Notes: generated from the sequence alone by a model not told the origin. A stretch of 64,000 nucleotides of DNA from Roseitranquillus sediminis (GCF_016918935.1 NZ_JAFFOB010000030.1:54503-118502); one strand, 5' to 3'; counted from the stretch's first letter, positions 35,126-47,334 are shown. Program-made: numbers and translations.

Positions 35126-35596
35126 ATGGCGGCGGGGGTCCTCAAGCGCGAGCGGGGCGGCGGTCGGCGTGGTCGGCGGTCGCGCACTGCGCCGATGTCC
35201 GAGATCAACGTCACGCCCTTCGTCGACGTGATGCTGGTGCTGCTCATCGTCTTCATGGTGGCGGCGCCGCTCCTCACGGTGGGTGTGCCGGTCCAGCTGC
35301 CGCAGACGGCGGCGGAGTCGCTGCCGGTCGAGCAGGAGGAGCCGCTGACGGTGACCCTGACCGCCGAGGGCGCGCTGCAGATCCAGACGACCGAGGTCGG
35401 CGACGACGAGTTCATCCCGCGCCTCAGGGCCATCGCGGGCGAGCGGCGTAGCGACAAGGTGTTCCTGCGCGCCGACGGCGCCATCCCGTACGAGCGGGTC
35501 GTGCAGGTGATGGGCGCGATGAATGCAGGCGGGTTCCCGAACATCGGCCTCGTGACCGATGCGGGCGGCCCGCGCTTCGACGGGCCCGGCGGCTGA
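35126..35596 (+). CDS. tolR: Tol-Pal system protein TolR
   Basis: ExbD-family partner of TolQ: a short cytoplasmic arginine-rich lead, one membrane segment and a periplasmic domain. The ATG at 35126 is one base after the tolQ stop and gives 156 residues. MSEINVTPFVDVMLVLLIVFMV around residues 24-45 contains the conserved membrane aspartate that carries protons. The periplasmic part includes RADGAIPYERVVQVMGAMNAGG. Followed by a 96-base gap before tolA. Confidence 0.94.
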   Translation: MAAGVLKRERGGGRRGRRSRTAPMSEINVTPFVDVMLVLLIVFMVAAPLLTVGVPVQLPQTAAESLPVEQEEPLTVTLTAEGALQIQTTEVGDDEFIPRLRAIAGERRSDKVFLRADGAIPYERVVQVMGAMNAGGFPNIGLVTDAGGPRFDGPGG

Positions 35597-35692
35597 GGCG
35601 ACATTCGTGAGACCGCGCGGTGATATCGGCGGCGCGATGACCGCAGGCGCGATGGCGCGCGGCATGGGCGCAGCCGGCGAGGGCACGTTCGC

Positions 35693-36925
35693 ATGAGGAC
35701 GGGCTACTGGATCTCCGGCATCGGCCACGGCGCGCTGGTGACGTTCCTCCTCTTCGGCGGCGCCTTTACCTCCGCGCCGCTGCCGCCGGTCGAGTTTGCC
35801 GAGGTGACGATCATCTCGGAGGAGGAATTCGCCGCGCTGACGCGGCCGGAGGTCGGGCCCGCCGTCTCGGCCGAGACGCCGGCCCCGTCGCCGCCGGAGC
35901 CGACGCCCGAGCCCGCCACCCCGCCCGAGCCCGAGACGGCGCCGGAGACCGCGCCGGCGCCTGTAGCGCGCGAGACGGCGGCCCCCGACGCCGCGCCCGA
36001 GGCGGTGCCCGAGCCGCTGGCGCCGGAGGCCGAGGTGGCTGCGGCGCCGCCCGCCACGCCCGTGCTGCCCGCGCCGGAGGACACCGGGCCGCGCGTCGGC
36101 GAGCCGGTACCGCAGGAGGCGCCGCGTGTCGCGCCCGATGCCGCGCCGCCACCGCCGCCCGAGGCCGAGACCGCGCCTGTCGTGACCGAGCGGGCCGCGC
36201 CGGAGCCCGCGCCCGAACCGGAGGTCGTCGTCGAGGACGAGCGGCCGACCGCGCCGGACGAGGCGACGACGGAGATCGTGACGGAAGCCGAGACGCCGGC
36301 CGCGCGCGCGCCGGGCGATTCGCCGCGCCCGCGCGAGCGGCCGCAGCGGCTTGCGGCGATCTCGTCGGGCCAGTCGCTGGAAGCGCGCTCGACGCCGGAG
36401 CCGGCTGCACCGCCGGAGCCGGAGCCGGAGCCCCAGCCTGCACCGGCGGCCGAGCCGGAGCCGGAGCCGGAACCCGCACCGGTGGAGACGGTCGAGCCGG
36501 CGACGCCCGCTCAGCCCGAGCCGGATGCGCTGGAGGCGGCGTTGGCGCAGGCGCTGGGCCAGCCGGCGGAAACCGCGCCGCAAGCCGGAGCCCCGACCGG
36601 GCCGCCGCTGACCGAGGGGGAGCGGGATGCGTTCCGCGTGGCGGTGCAGCGCTGCTGGAATGTTGGCTCGCTGTCGTCCGAGGCGCTGCGCACCACCGTC
36701 GTCGTCGGTGTCCGCATGACGCGCGACGCCAGGCCCGACACGGCCAGCATCCGCATGATCGGCTTTCAGGGCGGCGGCGAGGCCGCGGCCAACCAGGCGT
36801 TCGAGGCGGCGCGGCGGGCCATCATCCGCTGCGGCGCCGACGGCTTCGCCCTGCCGCCCGAGAAGTACGAGCGCTGGGCCGAGGTCGAGATGACGTTCAA
36901 CCCCGAGAACATGAGGATCCGATGA
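35693..36925 (+). CDS. tolA: TolA-like periplasmic spanning protein (Pro/Glu/Ala-rich)
   Basis: Links the TolQR motor to TolB-Pal across the periplasm. It has 410 residues: an N-terminal membrane anchor ([20 protein letters not shown]), then about 240 residues dominated by Pro, Ala and Glu, and a C-terminal domain. The low-complexity centre includes [20 protein letters not shown]. The C-terminal domain begins [20 protein letters not shown], with paired cysteines as in TolA domain III. The centre replaces the helical Ala/Lys domain II of enterobacteria, a difference common in alphaproteobacteria. The stop overlaps tolB (ATGA). Confidence 0.9.
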   Translation: MRTGYWISGIGHGALVTFLLFGGAFTSAPLPPVEFAEVTIISEEEFAALTRPEVGPAVSAETPAPSPPEPTPEPATPPEPETAPETAPAPVARETAAPDAAPEAVPEPLAPEAEVAAAPPATPVLPAPEDTGPRVGEPVPQEAPRVAPDAAPPPPPEAETAPVVTERAAPEPAPEPEVVVEDERPTAPDEATTEIVTEAETPAARAPGDSPRPRERPQRLAAISSGQSLEARSTPEPAAPPEPEPEPQPAPAAEPEPEPEPAPVETVEPATPAQPEPDALEAALAQALGQPAETAPQAGAPTGPPLTEGERDAFRVAVQRCWNVGSLSSEALRTTVVVGVRMTRDARPDTASIRMIGFQGGGEAAANQAFEAARRAIIRCGADGFALPPEKYERWAEVEMTFNPENMRIR

Positions 36926-38232
36926 GACTGCTTCTGCGCGTTGCGCTGGTCCTGCTCACGGCGCTGCCCGCGGCGGCCCAGCAGGGTCCGCTCCGGATCG
37001 AGATCACCGAAGGCGTGATCGAGCCGCTGCCGATCGCGATCCCGACCTTTACCGCCGAGACGCCGGCCGCCGAGGCGTGGGCGCGGGACATCACGCGCCT
37101 TGTGGCGCAGGACCTGATCGGCACCGGCCTGTTTCGCGAGATCCCCCAGGACGCCTTCATCTCGCGCCCCGGCTTCGACGCGCCGGTGCAGTACGCGGAC
37201 TGGAAGGCGATCAACGCGCAGGGGCTGGTGACGGGGGCGGTGTCGCTCGACGGCGACCGGCTGACGGTCAAGTTCCGCCTCTACGACGTCTTCGCCGAGC
37301 AGCCGCTGGGCGAGGGCCTGCAGTTCGGCGCCTCGACCGCGACCTGGCGGCGTGTCGCGCACAAGGTGGCGGACCAGGTCTACAGCCGGATCACCGGCGA
37401 GGGCGGCTACTTCGACAGCCGCGTGGCCTTCGTCGAGGAGACGGGCCCCAAGGATGCGCGGCTGAAGCGGCTGGCGGTGATGGATTACGACGGCGCCAAC
37501 GTCAGCTACCTCACCGACGCCTCGTCGATCGTGCTGGCGCCGCGGTTCTCGCCGGACGGCAACCGGCTGATCTACACGAGCTACGCCACCGGCTTTCCTC
37601 AGATCTACGAGATGAACCTGCAGACCTACGCGGCGCGGCCGCTGGGCGAACAGCCGGGCACGATGACCTTCGCGCCGCGCTTCGCGCCGGACGGGCGGCG
37701 GATCGTGTTTTCGCTGAGCCAGGGCGGCAACACCGACATCTACAGCCTCGACCTCGGCACGGGCGAGCGGCGGCGGCTGACCGAGGCGCCGTCGATCGAG
37801 ACCGCGCCGTCGTTCTCGCCCGACGGTAGCCAGATCGTGTTCGAGAGCGACCGTTCGGGCACACAGCAGCTTTACGTGATGCCGGTCGGCGGCGGCGAGC
37901 CGCGGCGCATCAGCTTCGGCGCAGGGCGCTACGGCACCCCCGTCTGGAGCCCGCGCGGCGACTACATCGCCTTCACCAAGCAGAACGCGGGGCGGTTCCA
38001 CATCGGCGTGATGCGCACCGACGGCTCGGAGGAGCGGCTGCTGACGGCGTCGTTCCTCGACGAGGGGCCGACATGGGCGCCGAATGGCCGCGTCCTAATG
38101 TTCACGCGCGAGACCAGCGGCGCGGGCGGGCAGCCGGCGCTCTTCTCGGTCGACATCAGCGGGCGCAACCTGAAGCAGGTGCCGACGCAGGGGCCGGCCT
38201 CGGACCCGTCATGGTCGCCGCTTTTGCCGTGA
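36922..38232 (+). CDS. tolB: Tol-Pal system beta-propeller protein TolB
   Basis: Periplasmic protein that binds Pal and TolA. A Sec signal peptide is clear ([20 protein letters not shown], cleavage after AAAQ or AAA). The N-terminal alpha/beta domain is followed by propeller repeats with the typical FSPDG and [20 protein letters not shown] strands, seen at [33 protein letters not shown] and [11 protein letters not shown]. Length 436 residues. The start overlaps the tolA stop by four bases. Confidence 0.96.
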   Translation: MRLLLRVALVLLTALPAAAQQGPLRIEITEGVIEPLPIAIPTFTAETPAAEAWARDITRLVAQDLIGTGLFREIPQDAFISRPGFDAPVQYADWKAINAQGLVTGAVSLDGDRLTVKFRLYDVFAEQPLGEGLQFGASTATWRRVAHKVADQVYSRITGEGGYFDSRVAFVEETGPKDARLKRLAVMDYDGANVSYLTDASSIVLAPRFSPDGNRLIYTSYATGFPQIYEMNLQTYAARPLGEQPGTMTFAPRFAPDGRRIVFSLSQGGNTDIYSLDLGTGERRRLTEAPSIETAPSFSPDGSQIVFESDRSGTQQLYVMPVGGGEPRRISFGAGRYGTPVWSPRGDYIAFTKQNAGRFHIGVMRTDGSEERLLTASFLDEGPTWAPNGRVLMFTRETSGAGGQPALFSVDISGRNLKQVPTQGPASDPSWSPLLP

Positions 38233-38295
38233 CCTCGGCCGAAACCAGGTGCTAACGTCGCCCGCAATCGGGCGGTCAATAACAGGACGATCAGC

Positions 38296-38814
38296 ATGCA
38301 ATTTCGGACCATCACGTTCCTCGCGGCCGCGACGCTGGCGCTCGCGGCCTGCACCAACCCCGACCGCTTCGGCCGCGGCGGCGCCGATGGCGCGCTCGGC
38401 GGCGGCTACGGCGCCGGGGGCGTGCCGGGATCGGCCTCGGACCCTGCCTCGCCGGCCTACTTCCAGCAGACGATCGGCGACCGTGTGCTCTTCGCCGTCG
38501 ACCAGTCGACGCTGAGCCCGGGCGCACGCTCCACGCTGGATCAGCAGGCGAACTGGCTGAACAACAACCCGGAATATACGGCGGTGATCGAGGGGCATGC
38601 CGACGAGCAGGGCACGCGGGAGTACAACCTCGCGCTCGGCGCGCGCCGGGCGTCGTCGGTGCAGGAGTACCTGGTGTCGCGCGGCGTATCGCCGAACCGC
38701 CTGCGCACCGTCTCCTTCGGCAAGGAGCGGCCGATCGAGGTCTGTTCGACCGAGGCGTGCTACAGCCAGAACCGCCGCGCCGTCACGGTCGTGGCCGCCG
38801 GCCTGATCGGCTGA
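38296..38814 (+). CDS. pal: Peptidoglycan-associated lipoprotein Pal
   Basis: Outer-membrane lipoprotein that grips peptidoglycan through an OmpA-like domain. The 172 residues begin with a lipoprotein signal whose lipobox is LAAC (Cys19). A short glycine-rich linker follows. The OmpA domain has VLFAVDQSTLSPGARSTLDQQ, IEGHADEQGTREYNLALGARRA and GKERPIEVCSTEACYSQNRRA. Spaced 63 bases from tolB and followed four bases later by cpoB. Confidence 0.96.
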   Translation: MQFRTITFLAAATLALAACTNPDRFGRGGADGALGGGYGAGGVPGSASDPASPAYFQQTIGDRVLFAVDQSTLSPGARSTLDQQANWLNNNPEYTAVIEGHADEQGTREYNLALGARRASSVQEYLVSRGVSPNRLRTVSFGKERPIEVCSTEACYSQNRRAVTVVAAGLIG

Positions 38815-38818
38815 GCCG

Positions 38819-39637
38819 ATGCGCGCGCTCGCCCTGATCCTCGCGCTCGCGCTGCCGATGCCGTCGGTGGCGCAGGACGCCTCGACGCTGGCCGACATTC
38901 GGCAGGAGCTCTCCGTCCTCTACGTCGAGCTCCAGCGCCTCAAGCGCGAGCTCAGCACGACCGGCGCGCCGGGCACCGCGATCGGCGGCGTCACCACGCT
39001 GGAGCGGGTCGATGCGATCGAGAGCCAGCTCACCGCGCTAACCGCGCGCACCGAGGAGATTCAGAACCGCATCGACCGCGTGGTGACGGACGGCACGAAC
39101 CGGATCGGCGACCTCGAGTTCCGCGTCTGCGAGCTGGAGCCGGGGTGCGACTTCGGCGAGATCGGCGAAACGCTGCCGATCGGCGGCGAGGCGCCGGCGG
39201 GCGGGCTCTCCAGCATCGTTCCGGCGACGCCGCAGACTGGGCAGGTCGAGCTGGCGGTGGGCGAGCAGGACGCGTTCGACCGGGCACGGGCCGCCTATGA
39301 CGCCGGCAACTATCAGGAGGCGGCACGGCTCTTCAGCGAGTTCTCCACCACCTACACCGGCGGGCCGCTGACCGCCGAGGCGCACTATCTGCGCGGACAA
39401 TCGCTGCAGCGGCAGGGGCTGACGTCCGAGGCGGCGCGCGCCTATCTCGACAGCTTCTCTGGCAGCCCGCAGAGCCCGCACGCGCCCGACGCGCTGCTCC
39501 AGCTCGGTCTGGCGTTGAACCAGATCGGCCAGCAGCAGGAGGCCTGCGTCACGCTGCGCGAGGTATCGACGCGCTTTCCGCAGAGCCCTGCGGCAAGCGA
39601 GGCGCAGGCGGCGGTGGCGAGCCTCGGCTGCTCTTGA
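38819..39637 (+). CDS. cpoB: Tol-Pal accessory protein CpoB (YbgF)
   Basis: Periplasmic coordinator of Tol-Pal and cell-wall synthesis. A signal peptide (LALILALALPMPSVAQ) is followed by a coiled coil at about residues 22-90 (LADIRQELSVLYVELQRLKREL). The C-terminal TPR domain opens with the family hallmark EQDAFDRARAAYDAGNYQEAARLF. Length 272 residues. Its TGA overlaps the TTG start of tilS. Confidence 0.93.
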   Translation: MRALALILALALPMPSVAQDASTLADIRQELSVLYVELQRLKRELSTTGAPGTAIGGVTTLERVDAIESQLTALTARTEEIQNRIDRVVTDGTNRIGDLEFRVCELEPGCDFGEIGETLPIGGEAPAGGLSSIVPATPQTGQVELAVGEQDAFDRARAAYDAGNYQEAARLFSEFSTTYTGGPLTAEAHYLRGQSLQRQGLTSEAARAYLDSFSGSPQSPHAPDALLQLGLALNQIGQQQEACVTLREVSTRFPQSPAASEAQAAVASLGCS

Positions 39638-40863
39638 ACCTCGCCGCCGAGGTCGCCGCGGCGCTCGACGGCTTTCACGACCAGGCGCCGCTCGAGCGGC
39701 TGGGCCTCGCCGTCTCGGGCGGCGGCGACAGCGTGGCGATGCTGCACCTGGCTCTGCCGTGGGCGGCGCGGCGCGGCGTCAGGCTGGCCGCCGCGACGGT
39801 CGACCACGGCCTCAGGCCCGGCTCGGCCGGCGAGGCGGAACGTGTGGCGACGGTCTGCGCAGACCTCGGCCTTGCGCACACAACCCTGCACTGGAGCTGG
39901 GACAGGCGCGGCAACCTTCAGGAGGCGGCGCGGCTGGGTCGGCGGCGTCTGCTGGCGGAGTGGGCGCGGCGGGAGGGCCTGAGCGCCGTGGCGATGGGTC
40001 ACACGCGCGACGACCAGGCGGAGACCGTGCTTCTGCGCCTCATGCGCGGCTCCGGCGTCGACGGCCTTTCGGCCATGGAGGTCGATCGGCGCGACGAGGT
40101 GCGTTGGCTTCGCCCGCTGCTCGGCGTCCGGCGCGAGGCCTTGCGTCAGTGGCTGCGGGACGCGGGACTGAACTGGGCCGAGGATCCGTCGAATGCCGAC
40201 CGCCGCTTCCGGCGCGTGCGGGTGCGGCAGGCGATGGAGGCGTTGGAACTCGACCAGGACCGGCTGGCGGAGACGGCGGCGCGGATGCGGATGGCGCGCG
40301 CAGCGCTGGAGTCGCTGGCGGAAGAGGCGGCCCGCGCCTGCGTCGCGGTCGAGTCGGGCGATCTGCTGATCTTTCTTGGCCGCTTCGATACCTGGCCCGA
40401 AGAAACGCGCTTGCGCCTCTTCGCCGAGGGGCTGCGCTGGATCTCGGGCGCGCCATACCGGCCTCGCCTGAACGCTCTCAGGGCGGCGCTGGATGAGGCG
40501 CGAAGGGTCCCGAGAACGCTGCACGGGGTGCTGGTCTCGCCGGAGCGCGGGCGGCTGCGGCTGACGCGCGAGGCGCGGGCGGTGACGGAGGCCCGCGCGG
40601 CGCCCGGAGAGCCATGGGACGGACGCTGGATCGTCGAGGGGCCCGCCCGGCCGGGCGACGAGGTGCGGATGCTGGGCGAGGCGGGGTTGATCCAGCGCGG
40701 CGTGGTACGTCTGGCTCTGCCGCGAGCCAGCCTCGCCGCGTCGCCGGCGGTCTGGCGCGGCGGGGAGCTTCGCGCGGCGCCGCTGGCTGGGTTCGGCCAG
40801 GGGTGGACGGTGCGACTGGCGGATCGCCGCGACGTTTTCACCCTGTCCGGCGGAACGCGTTGA
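39634..40863 (+). CDS. tilS: tRNA(Ile)-lysidine synthetase TilS
   Basis: Modifies C34 of the CAU tRNA-Ile so that it reads AUA codons. The PP-loop SGGGDS is at residues 28-33. GHTRDDQAETVLLRLMRGSGVDGLSAM, the family's second signature, is near residues 128-155. The start is a TTG overlapping the cpoB stop (TTGA); no ATG fits, and the chosen start places the P-loop at the normal distance. Length 409 residues. The stop codon lies inside the candidate ftsH promoter. Confidence 0.93.
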   Translation: MNLAAEVAAALDGFHDQAPLERLGLAVSGGGDSVAMLHLALPWAARRGVRLAAATVDHGLRPGSAGEAERVATVCADLGLAHTTLHWSWDRRGNLQEAARLGRRRLLAEWARREGLSAVAMGHTRDDQAETVLLRLMRGSGVDGLSAMEVDRRDEVRWLRPLLGVRREALRQWLRDAGLNWAEDPSNADRRFRRVRVRQAMEALELDQDRLAETAARMRMARAALESLAEEAARACVAVESGDLLIFLGRFDTWPEETRLRLFAEGLRWISGAPYRPRLNALRAALDEARRVPRTLHGVLVSPERGRLRLTREARAVTEARAAPGEPWDGRWIVEGPARPGDEVRMLGEAGLIQRGVVRLALPRASLAASPAVWRGGELRAAPLAGFGQGWTVRLADRRDVFTLSGGTR

Positions 40864-40890
40864 ACGCTCCTGTCCGATCTCTATGTTAGG
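40859..40890 (+). promoter_or_regulatory. Candidate ftsH promoter, possibly RpoH-dependent
   Basis: TTGAAC (40860-40865), a 16-base spacer and TATGTT (40882-40887) form a promoter-like pair. The extended -10 region TCTATGTTAG (40880-40889) agrees at nine of ten positions with the alphaproteobacterial heat-shock form as I recall it (CYTATNTNNG), and GTTGAA with its CTTGAA -35. The -35 element overlaps the tilS TGA. The ftsH start is about 60 bases downstream. Confidence 0.45.
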
Positions 40891-40949
40891 AGGGCCGCAG
40901 GTAGCGCCGGAGAATCGGCCGCCCACCATGTCTCAAACGGAGTGGCTCT

Positions 40950-42869
<1,920 letters not shown>

Positions 42870-42884
42870 GGGTCAGCTTTGACG

Positions 42885-42920
42885 AGGCCCCGGAGCAGGT
42901 CTCCGGGGCCTTTCCCTTTG
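42885..42920 (+). terminator. Rho-independent terminator after ftsH
   Basis: A perfect 11-base stem pairs AGGCCCCGGAG (42885-42895) with CTCCGGGGCCT (42901-42911) around the loop CAGGT, followed by TTCCCTTT. It begins 15 bases after the ftsH stop. It is the most convincing terminator in the window. Confidence 0.85.
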
Positions 42921-42947
42921 CATTGATCCGAATTGACGGGAGGCGCG

Positions 42948-43592
42948 GTGTCGGCCACGGTGGCGGCGATGCCGGCGCTTCGCAAATCGAACTTGGTGGC
43001 CAGAATCGTCTGGCTCGGAACGGTTTCGGATCGCGGCGCGTCGCTTCACTCAACACCTGCTCGCGAGCTCGACGCCACCTTCGCCGGCCTTGTCGGCGAG
43101 GCGCATGGTGGTGCGGTACGCCCCTCGTGCAGTCGCGTGCTCGCGCTCCATCCGCGCGCCACGCCGATCCGCAACGTGCGGCAGATCACCATCCTGTCGG
43201 CCGAGGAATTGCGAGAAATCGCGCGGCGCATGGGCATCGGCGAGGTCGCTCCCGGCTGGCTCGGGGCGCAGATGGTGGTGGAGGGGCTGCCGGACTTCAG
43301 CCACCTGCCTCCATCGTCGCGGCTGCAGACGCTGGCCGGCACCACACTGGTCGTCGACATGCAGAACCGCCCCTGTCATCTGCCGGTCGAAGTGATCGAG
43401 CGCGAGGCGCCCGGCAGCGGTGCCCGCTTCGGCGCCGCCGCCCGCGGGCGCCGCGGCGTCTGCGGCTGGGTCGAGCGCGAGGGGCCGCTGCACGTGGGTG
43501 ACGCCTTGCGCCTCTTCCTGCCGGACCAGCGCGCCTGGCGCGTCGGGGAGGCACGAGCGGACGATGCGGTGCGGGTCGATGCCGCGAGCTGA
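42948..43592 (+). CDS. MOSC domain protein
   Basis: A 214-residue protein of the MOSC (molybdenum cofactor sulfurase C-terminal) superfamily, predicted to bind a sulfur carrier or molybdenum cofactor. PIRNVRQITILSAEELREIA, PGWLGAQMVVEGLPDFSHLPP and the conserved cysteine in QNRPCHLP are typical. The GTG at 42948 is preferred because GGGAGG lies five bases upstream; a TTG at 42933 and an ATG at 42969 are alternatives. It has its own transcript start by inference, since the ftsH terminator precedes it. Substrate unknown. Confidence 0.83.
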   Translation: MSATVAAMPALRKSNLVARIVWLGTVSDRGASLHSTPARELDATFAGLVGEAHGGAVRPSCSRVLALHPRATPIRNVRQITILSAEELREIARRMGIGEVAPGWLGAQMVVEGLPDFSHLPPSSRLQTLAGTTLVVDMQNRPCHLPVEVIEREAPGSGARFGAAARGRRGVCGWVEREGPLHVGDALRLFLPDQRAWRVGEARADDAVRVDAAS

Positions 43593-43644
43593 TCCCCGCA
43601 CAGGCGTGGCGCTGCACTGATTTCACCGGCGAGCGGGGGACGAC

Positions 43645-45321
43645 GTGACGCACAAGACCGACATCGAGATCGCGCGCGAGGCGGAGAAACTGCCGATCGT
43701 CGAGGTGGGGGCTCGGCTCGGCATTTCCGCCGATGCGTTGCTGCCCTACGGCAATGACAAGGCAAAAGTCGGACAGGGCTTCATCGACGGTCTCGCCGGA
43801 CGGCCGGACGGCAAACTGATCCTCGTGACCGCCATCAATCCGACGCCGGCCGGCGAGGGCAAGACCACGACCACCGTCGGGCTTGGCGACGGCCTCAACC
43901 GGATCGGGCGCAAGGCGGCGATCTGCATCCGCGAGGCGTCGCTCGGCCCCTGCTTCGGCATGAAGGGCGGCGCCGCGGGTGGCGGCCACGCGCAGGTCGT
44001 GCCGATGGAGGACATCAACCTCCACTTCACCGGCGACTTTCACGCGATCACCAGCGCGCACAACCTGCTGGCGGCGATGATCGACAACCACGTCTACTGG
44101 GGAAACGATCTCGGCATCGACATCAGGCGCATCGCCTGGCGCCGCGTCCTCGACATGAACGACCGCGCGCTGCGGAGCGTGACAGCGGGTCTCGGCGGCG
44201 TCGCCAACGGTTTCCCGCGCGAGGCGGGGTTCGACATCACCGTGGCGTCCGAAGTCATGGCCTGCCTCTGCCTCGCCAGCGACCTCAAGGACCTCGAGCG
44301 GCGGCTCGGCAACATCATCGTGGGCGCGCGCCGCGACCGCAGCCCGGTCTTCGCGCGCGACCTCAAGGCCGACGGCGCCATGTCGGTCCTGCTGCGCGAG
44401 GCGATGCAGCCGAACCTGGTGCAGACGCTGGAGAACAACCCCGCCTTCGTGCACGGCGGGCCGTTCGCGAACATCGCGCATGGCTGCAACAGCGTCATCG
44501 CCACCCGCACGGCGCTGAAGCTGGCGGACTATGTGGTGACCGAGGCGGGGTTCGGCGCCGATCTCGGCGCCGAGAAGTTCATGGACATCAAGTGCCGCAA
44601 GGCGGGTCTGGCTCCGGCGGCCGTGGTCGTCGTGGCGACGATCCGCGCGCTCAAGATGAACGGCGGCATCCCGCGCGAGGACCTCGCCCGCGAGGACGTG
44701 GACGCGGTGCGCGACGGCTGCGCCAACCTTGGACGTCACCTCGAGAACATGCGCCTCTTCGGCGTGCCGACGATCGTGGCGATCAACCACTTCGACGGCG
44801 ACACCGAGGCGGAGACGGCGGCGGTGGTCGAGTATTCCGCGGGTCACGGCGCTGAGGCGGTCGTCTGCCGGCATTGGGCGCAGGGCTCGGTCGGCATCGA
44901 GGAGCTGGCGACCAAGGTGGCGGCGCTGGCCGATGGCGGCACGGCGCAATGGAAGCCGCTCTACCCCGACGACATGCCGCTCTTCCGCAAGATCGAGACG
45001 ATCGCGCGCCGCATCTACCGCGCGGACGAGGTGCTGGCCAACACGAGCGTGCGCAACCAGCTGCACGAGTGGGAGGCGCAGGGATATGGCCACCTGCCGA
45101 TCTGCATCGCCAAGACGCAATACTCGTTCTCGACCGACCCCGGGCTGCGCGGCGCCCCCGTCGGCCACGGGGTGCCTGTGCGCGAGGTGCGGCTGAGCGC
45201 GGGTGCCGGTTTTGTCGTCGCGATCTGCGGCGACATCATGACAATGCCGGGCCTGCCGCGTATTCCCTCGGCCGAGACGATCCGGCTGAACCCGGCCGGA
45301 CAGATCGAAGGCCTTTTCTGA
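43645..45321 (+). CDS. fhs: Formate-tetrahydrofolate ligase
   Basis: Makes 10-formyl-tetrahydrofolate from formate, tetrahydrofolate and ATP. The P-loop-like motif [11 protein letters not shown] is at residues 67-77, followed by [19 protein letters not shown], the family signature. [15 protein letters not shown] is the second signature. The length of 558 residues is normal. The GTG start has GGGGGA upstream. With folD 22 bases downstream it forms a one-carbon module, making it possible to use or dispose of formate through C1-folate. Confidence 0.96.
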   Translation: MTHKTDIEIAREAEKLPIVEVGARLGISADALLPYGNDKAKVGQGFIDGLAGRPDGKLILVTAINPTPAGEGKTTTTVGLGDGLNRIGRKAAICIREASLGPCFGMKGGAAGGGHAQVVPMEDINLHFTGDFHAITSAHNLLAAMIDNHVYWGNDLGIDIRRIAWRRVLDMNDRALRSVTAGLGGVANGFPREAGFDITVASEVMACLCLASDLKDLERRLGNIIVGARRDRSPVFARDLKADGAMSVLLREAMQPNLVQTLENNPAFVHGGPFANIAHGCNSVIATRTALKLADYVVTEAGFGADLGAEKFMDIKCRKAGLAPAAVVVVATIRALKMNGGIPREDLAREDVDAVRDGCANLGRHLENMRLFGVPTIVAINHFDGDTEAETAAVVEYSAGHGAEAVVCRHWAQGSVGIEELATKVAALADGGTAQWKPLYPDDMPLFRKIETIARRIYRADEVLANTSVRNQLHEWEAQGYGHLPICIAKTQYSFSTDPGLRGAPVGHGVPVREVRLSAGAGFVVAICGDIMTMPGLPRIPSAETIRLNPAGQIEGLF

Positions 45322-45343
45322 GGCGCCGGACGAAAGGGAACGC

Positions 45344-46210
45344 ATGACCGCCACCATCATCGACGGAAAGGCGCGGGCGGCCGCGCTGAAGGCGCAGGTG
45401 GCCGAGGAGGTGGCTCGCCTCGGCGGCCTCGGTGTCGAGCCCGGTCTCGCCGTGGTGCTGGTGGGCGACGATCCGGCGAGCCAAGTCTACGTCCGCTCCA
45501 AGGGCACGGCCTGCCGGACGGCGGGTATCCAGAGCTTTGAGCACCGGATCTCCGCCGACGTGGAGGCGCGCGACCTGATCGGCCTGATCGACAGGCTGAA
45601 CGTCGACCCGGCGGTGAGCGGCATCCTCGTGCAGCTGCCGCTTCCGCCGCACCTCGACCCGCACGTGATCCTCGGAGCGATGGACCCCGCCAAGGACGTG
45701 GACGGCTTTCACGTGGTCAATGCCGGCGCTCTGGCGACGGGGCGCTGGGGGCTGGTGCCCTGCACGCCGCGGGGATGCTTGCTGCTCCTGCAGGAGACGC
45801 TGGACGATCTCGCGGGGCGCGAGGCGATCGTGATCGGGCGCTCCAACGTCGTGGGCAAGCCGATGGCGCAGCTGCTCCTGCGCGAGAGTTGCACCGTCAC
45901 CGTCGCCCATTCGCGCACGCGCGACCTGCCCGAAGTGGTGCGGCGCGCCGAGATCGTCGTGGCGGCGGCGGGACGGACGGGCATGATCCGCGGCGACTGG
46001 ATCCGTCCCGGGGCGACGGTGATCGACGTCGGCATCAATCGCGGCGACGACGGCAAGCTCAGGGGCGACGTGGCATTCGATGAGGCGCTCGACGTCGCGG
46101 GCGCGATCACGCCGGTGCCGGGCGGCGTTGGGCCGATGACGATCGCCTGCCTGCTCGAGAACACGGTCGAGGCGGCGCGGCGGCAGCACGGGCTGCCGGA
46201 CCCGGCCTGA
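45344..46210 (+). CDS. folD: Bifunctional methylenetetrahydrofolate dehydrogenase/cyclohydrolase
   Basis: Interconverts methylene-, methenyl- and formyl-tetrahydrofolate with NADP. The 288 residues carry the signature [22 protein letters not shown] near residues 42-63, containing catalytic Tyr and Lys. [14 protein letters not shown] and the nucleotide-binding [17 protein letters not shown] follow, and [19 protein letters not shown] is at the C-terminus. It works directly with Fhs encoded upstream. Confidence 0.97.
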   Translation: MTATIIDGKARAAALKAQVAEEVARLGGLGVEPGLAVVLVGDDPASQVYVRSKGTACRTAGIQSFEHRISADVEARDLIGLIDRLNVDPAVSGILVQLPLPPHLDPHVILGAMDPAKDVDGFHVVNAGALATGRWGLVPCTPRGCLLLLQETLDDLAGREAIVIGRSNVVGKPMAQLLLRESCTVTVAHSRTRDLPEVVRRAEIVVAAAGRTGMIRGDWIRPGATVIDVGINRGDDGKLRGDVAFDEALDVAGAITPVPGGVGPMTIACLLENTVEAARRQHGLPDPA

Positions 46211-46221
46211 GCTTAGGCCGG
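46202..46221. terminator. Hairpin across the folD/thioesterase convergent stops
   Basis: CCGGCCT (46202-46208) pairs with AGGCCGG (46215-46221) around six bases. It includes part of the folD TGA and the facing TAA, with two bases between the two genes. There is no T-run; a bidirectional transcript-end role is inferred. Confidence 0.4.
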
Positions 46222-46614
46222 CACGGGGATCATCGTGCCCTGGAGCAGCGCCGCCTGCCTGCCGTCGACGCTGACCTCGGCCGTCACAATGACGAGGCGG
46301 CGCCCGGCGCGCACCACGCGCCCCTCGGCCAGCACGCGGTCCCCGGTCAGCGGCGCGATGAGGTTGATCTTCATCTCCACCGTCAGGACCTCCATCCCCT
46401 TGTCCATTGCGCTCAGGGCGGCGTAGCCCGCCGCCGAGTCGCCAAGCGCGAAGGTGAGGCCGGCGTGGCCGTAGCCGTGCTGCTGTCGGGCGAGCGGCAG
46501 GATCGGCGCGGAGATGCGGCAGAGGCCGTCCGCCGCGTGCTCCAGCCGCGCCTCGAACGTGGCCATCAGCGACTGGCGCGCGAAGCTGTCGAGGACGCGG
46601 GCGTCGATGCTCAT
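46213..46614 (-). CDS. PaaI-family hot-dog thioesterase
   Basis: A 133-residue single hot-dog domain, probably an acyl-CoA thioesterase; the acyl group is unknown. The start MSIDARVLDSFARQS overlaps the pdeM stop (ATGA) and is preferred over a longer frame. GYGHAGLTFALGDSAAGYAAL is the catalytic-helix region typical of PaaI proteins, with an Asp where the family carries Asp/Asn. MEVLTVEMKINLIAPLTGDRV and LAEGRVVRAGRRLVIVTAEV form the following strands. It is the last gene of a minus-strand unit with pdeM and the helicase. Confidence 0.85.
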   Translation of the reverse strand: MSIDARVLDSFARQSLMATFEARLEHAADGLCRISAPILPLARQQHGYGHAGLTFALGDSAAGYAALSAMDKGMEVLTVEMKINLIAPLTGDRVLAEGRVVRAGRRLVIVTAEVSVDGRQAALLQGTMIPVPA

Positions 46615-47294
46615 CGGCTTGCCGCGCGCTCGCCGGCGGGTACGGGGACGGCGCGGGCATGGGTGCCGGTTAGCACGGCGCAGGCCGCGCCGGGAAACAG
46701 CCGGCGCAGCGGCGGTGCGCACCAGTCGAGCCCGCCGGTGTAGGTGCCGTAGGCCGGCAGCACGACGCGGGCTGCGTCGTAGAGGAAGCAGGGGCGGTTG
46801 ATCGCGCGCCCCCGGAGCGCGAGGCGCGCCTTGGGGTGGTAGTGGCCCGAGACCTCGCCCGCCGCGCCGTCCTCGGCAATGTGGCGGAAGACGAGCGGGC
46901 CCACCCGCAGCTCGCGCAGGTGGCGGCCGCCGTGCGACGAGGCGCCGGGATCGTGATTGCCTTCGATCCAGACCCAGTCGCGCCCTTCCTGCAGCGCGGC
47001 GAGGTCCGTCCGCTCGTCAGGTCGAAGCGAACCGGCGGCGGCGAGATCGTCGAAGCTGTCGCCGAGGCAGATCACCGTGCGCGGCGCCAGCCGCGAGACC
47101 TCGGCGCGGAGCCGCGCCAGCGTCGCGCGGGAATCATAGGGCGGAAGCATCGCGCCCGACCGCCGCGCCACCCGCTCGGACTTCGCGAGGTGCAGGTCGG
47201 ACACCGCCAGCAGGTCAACCTCGGGCCACCAGAGCGCGCCGGAGGGAAGCGCGGCGAGCGCGGCGCCGCCGAGGGTGAAGGCGTGGTGGTTCAT
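46611..47294 (-). CDS. pdeM: Ligase-associated DNA damage response endonuclease PdeM
   Basis: Calcineurin-like metallophosphoesterase of 227 residues. Metal-ligand motifs are in order: LAVSDLHLAKSE (D-x-H), LGDSFDD (G-D), IEGNHDPG (G-N-H-D), SGHYHPKARL and the C-terminal GTYTGG. The family is known from clusters with an ATP-dependent ligase, an exonuclease and a large DEXH helicase. Here the helicase gene is 40 bases upstream but no ligase or exonuclease gene is in view. Start codon ATG at 47294. Confidence 0.9.
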   Translation of the reverse strand: MNHHAFTLGGAALAALPSGALWWPEVDLLAVSDLHLAKSERVARRSGAMLPPYDSRATLARLRAEVSRLAPRTVICLGDSFDDLAAAGSLRPDERTDLAALQEGRDWVWIEGNHDPGASSHGGRHLRELRVGPLVFRHIAEDGAAGEVSGHYHPKARLALRGRAINRPCFLYDAARVVLPAYGTYTGGLDWCAPPLRRLFPGAACAVLTGTHARAVPVPAGERAASR

Positions 47295-47334
47295 GTTCCG
47301 TTCGTGCCCGCTCCCGCGGCGCGAGGCAAGAGGC

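Noticed and set aside
35880..36540. Tandem repeat array inside tolA
   Set aside because: The repeats are Pro-Glu-Ala-rich low-complexity coding sequence of the TolA periplasmic spacer, in frame throughout, not a DNA repeat element.
43593..43644. Possible ZTP or folate riboswitch ahead of fhs
   Set aside because: The gap is only 52 bases and shows no conserved aptamer pairing; too short for the known classes.
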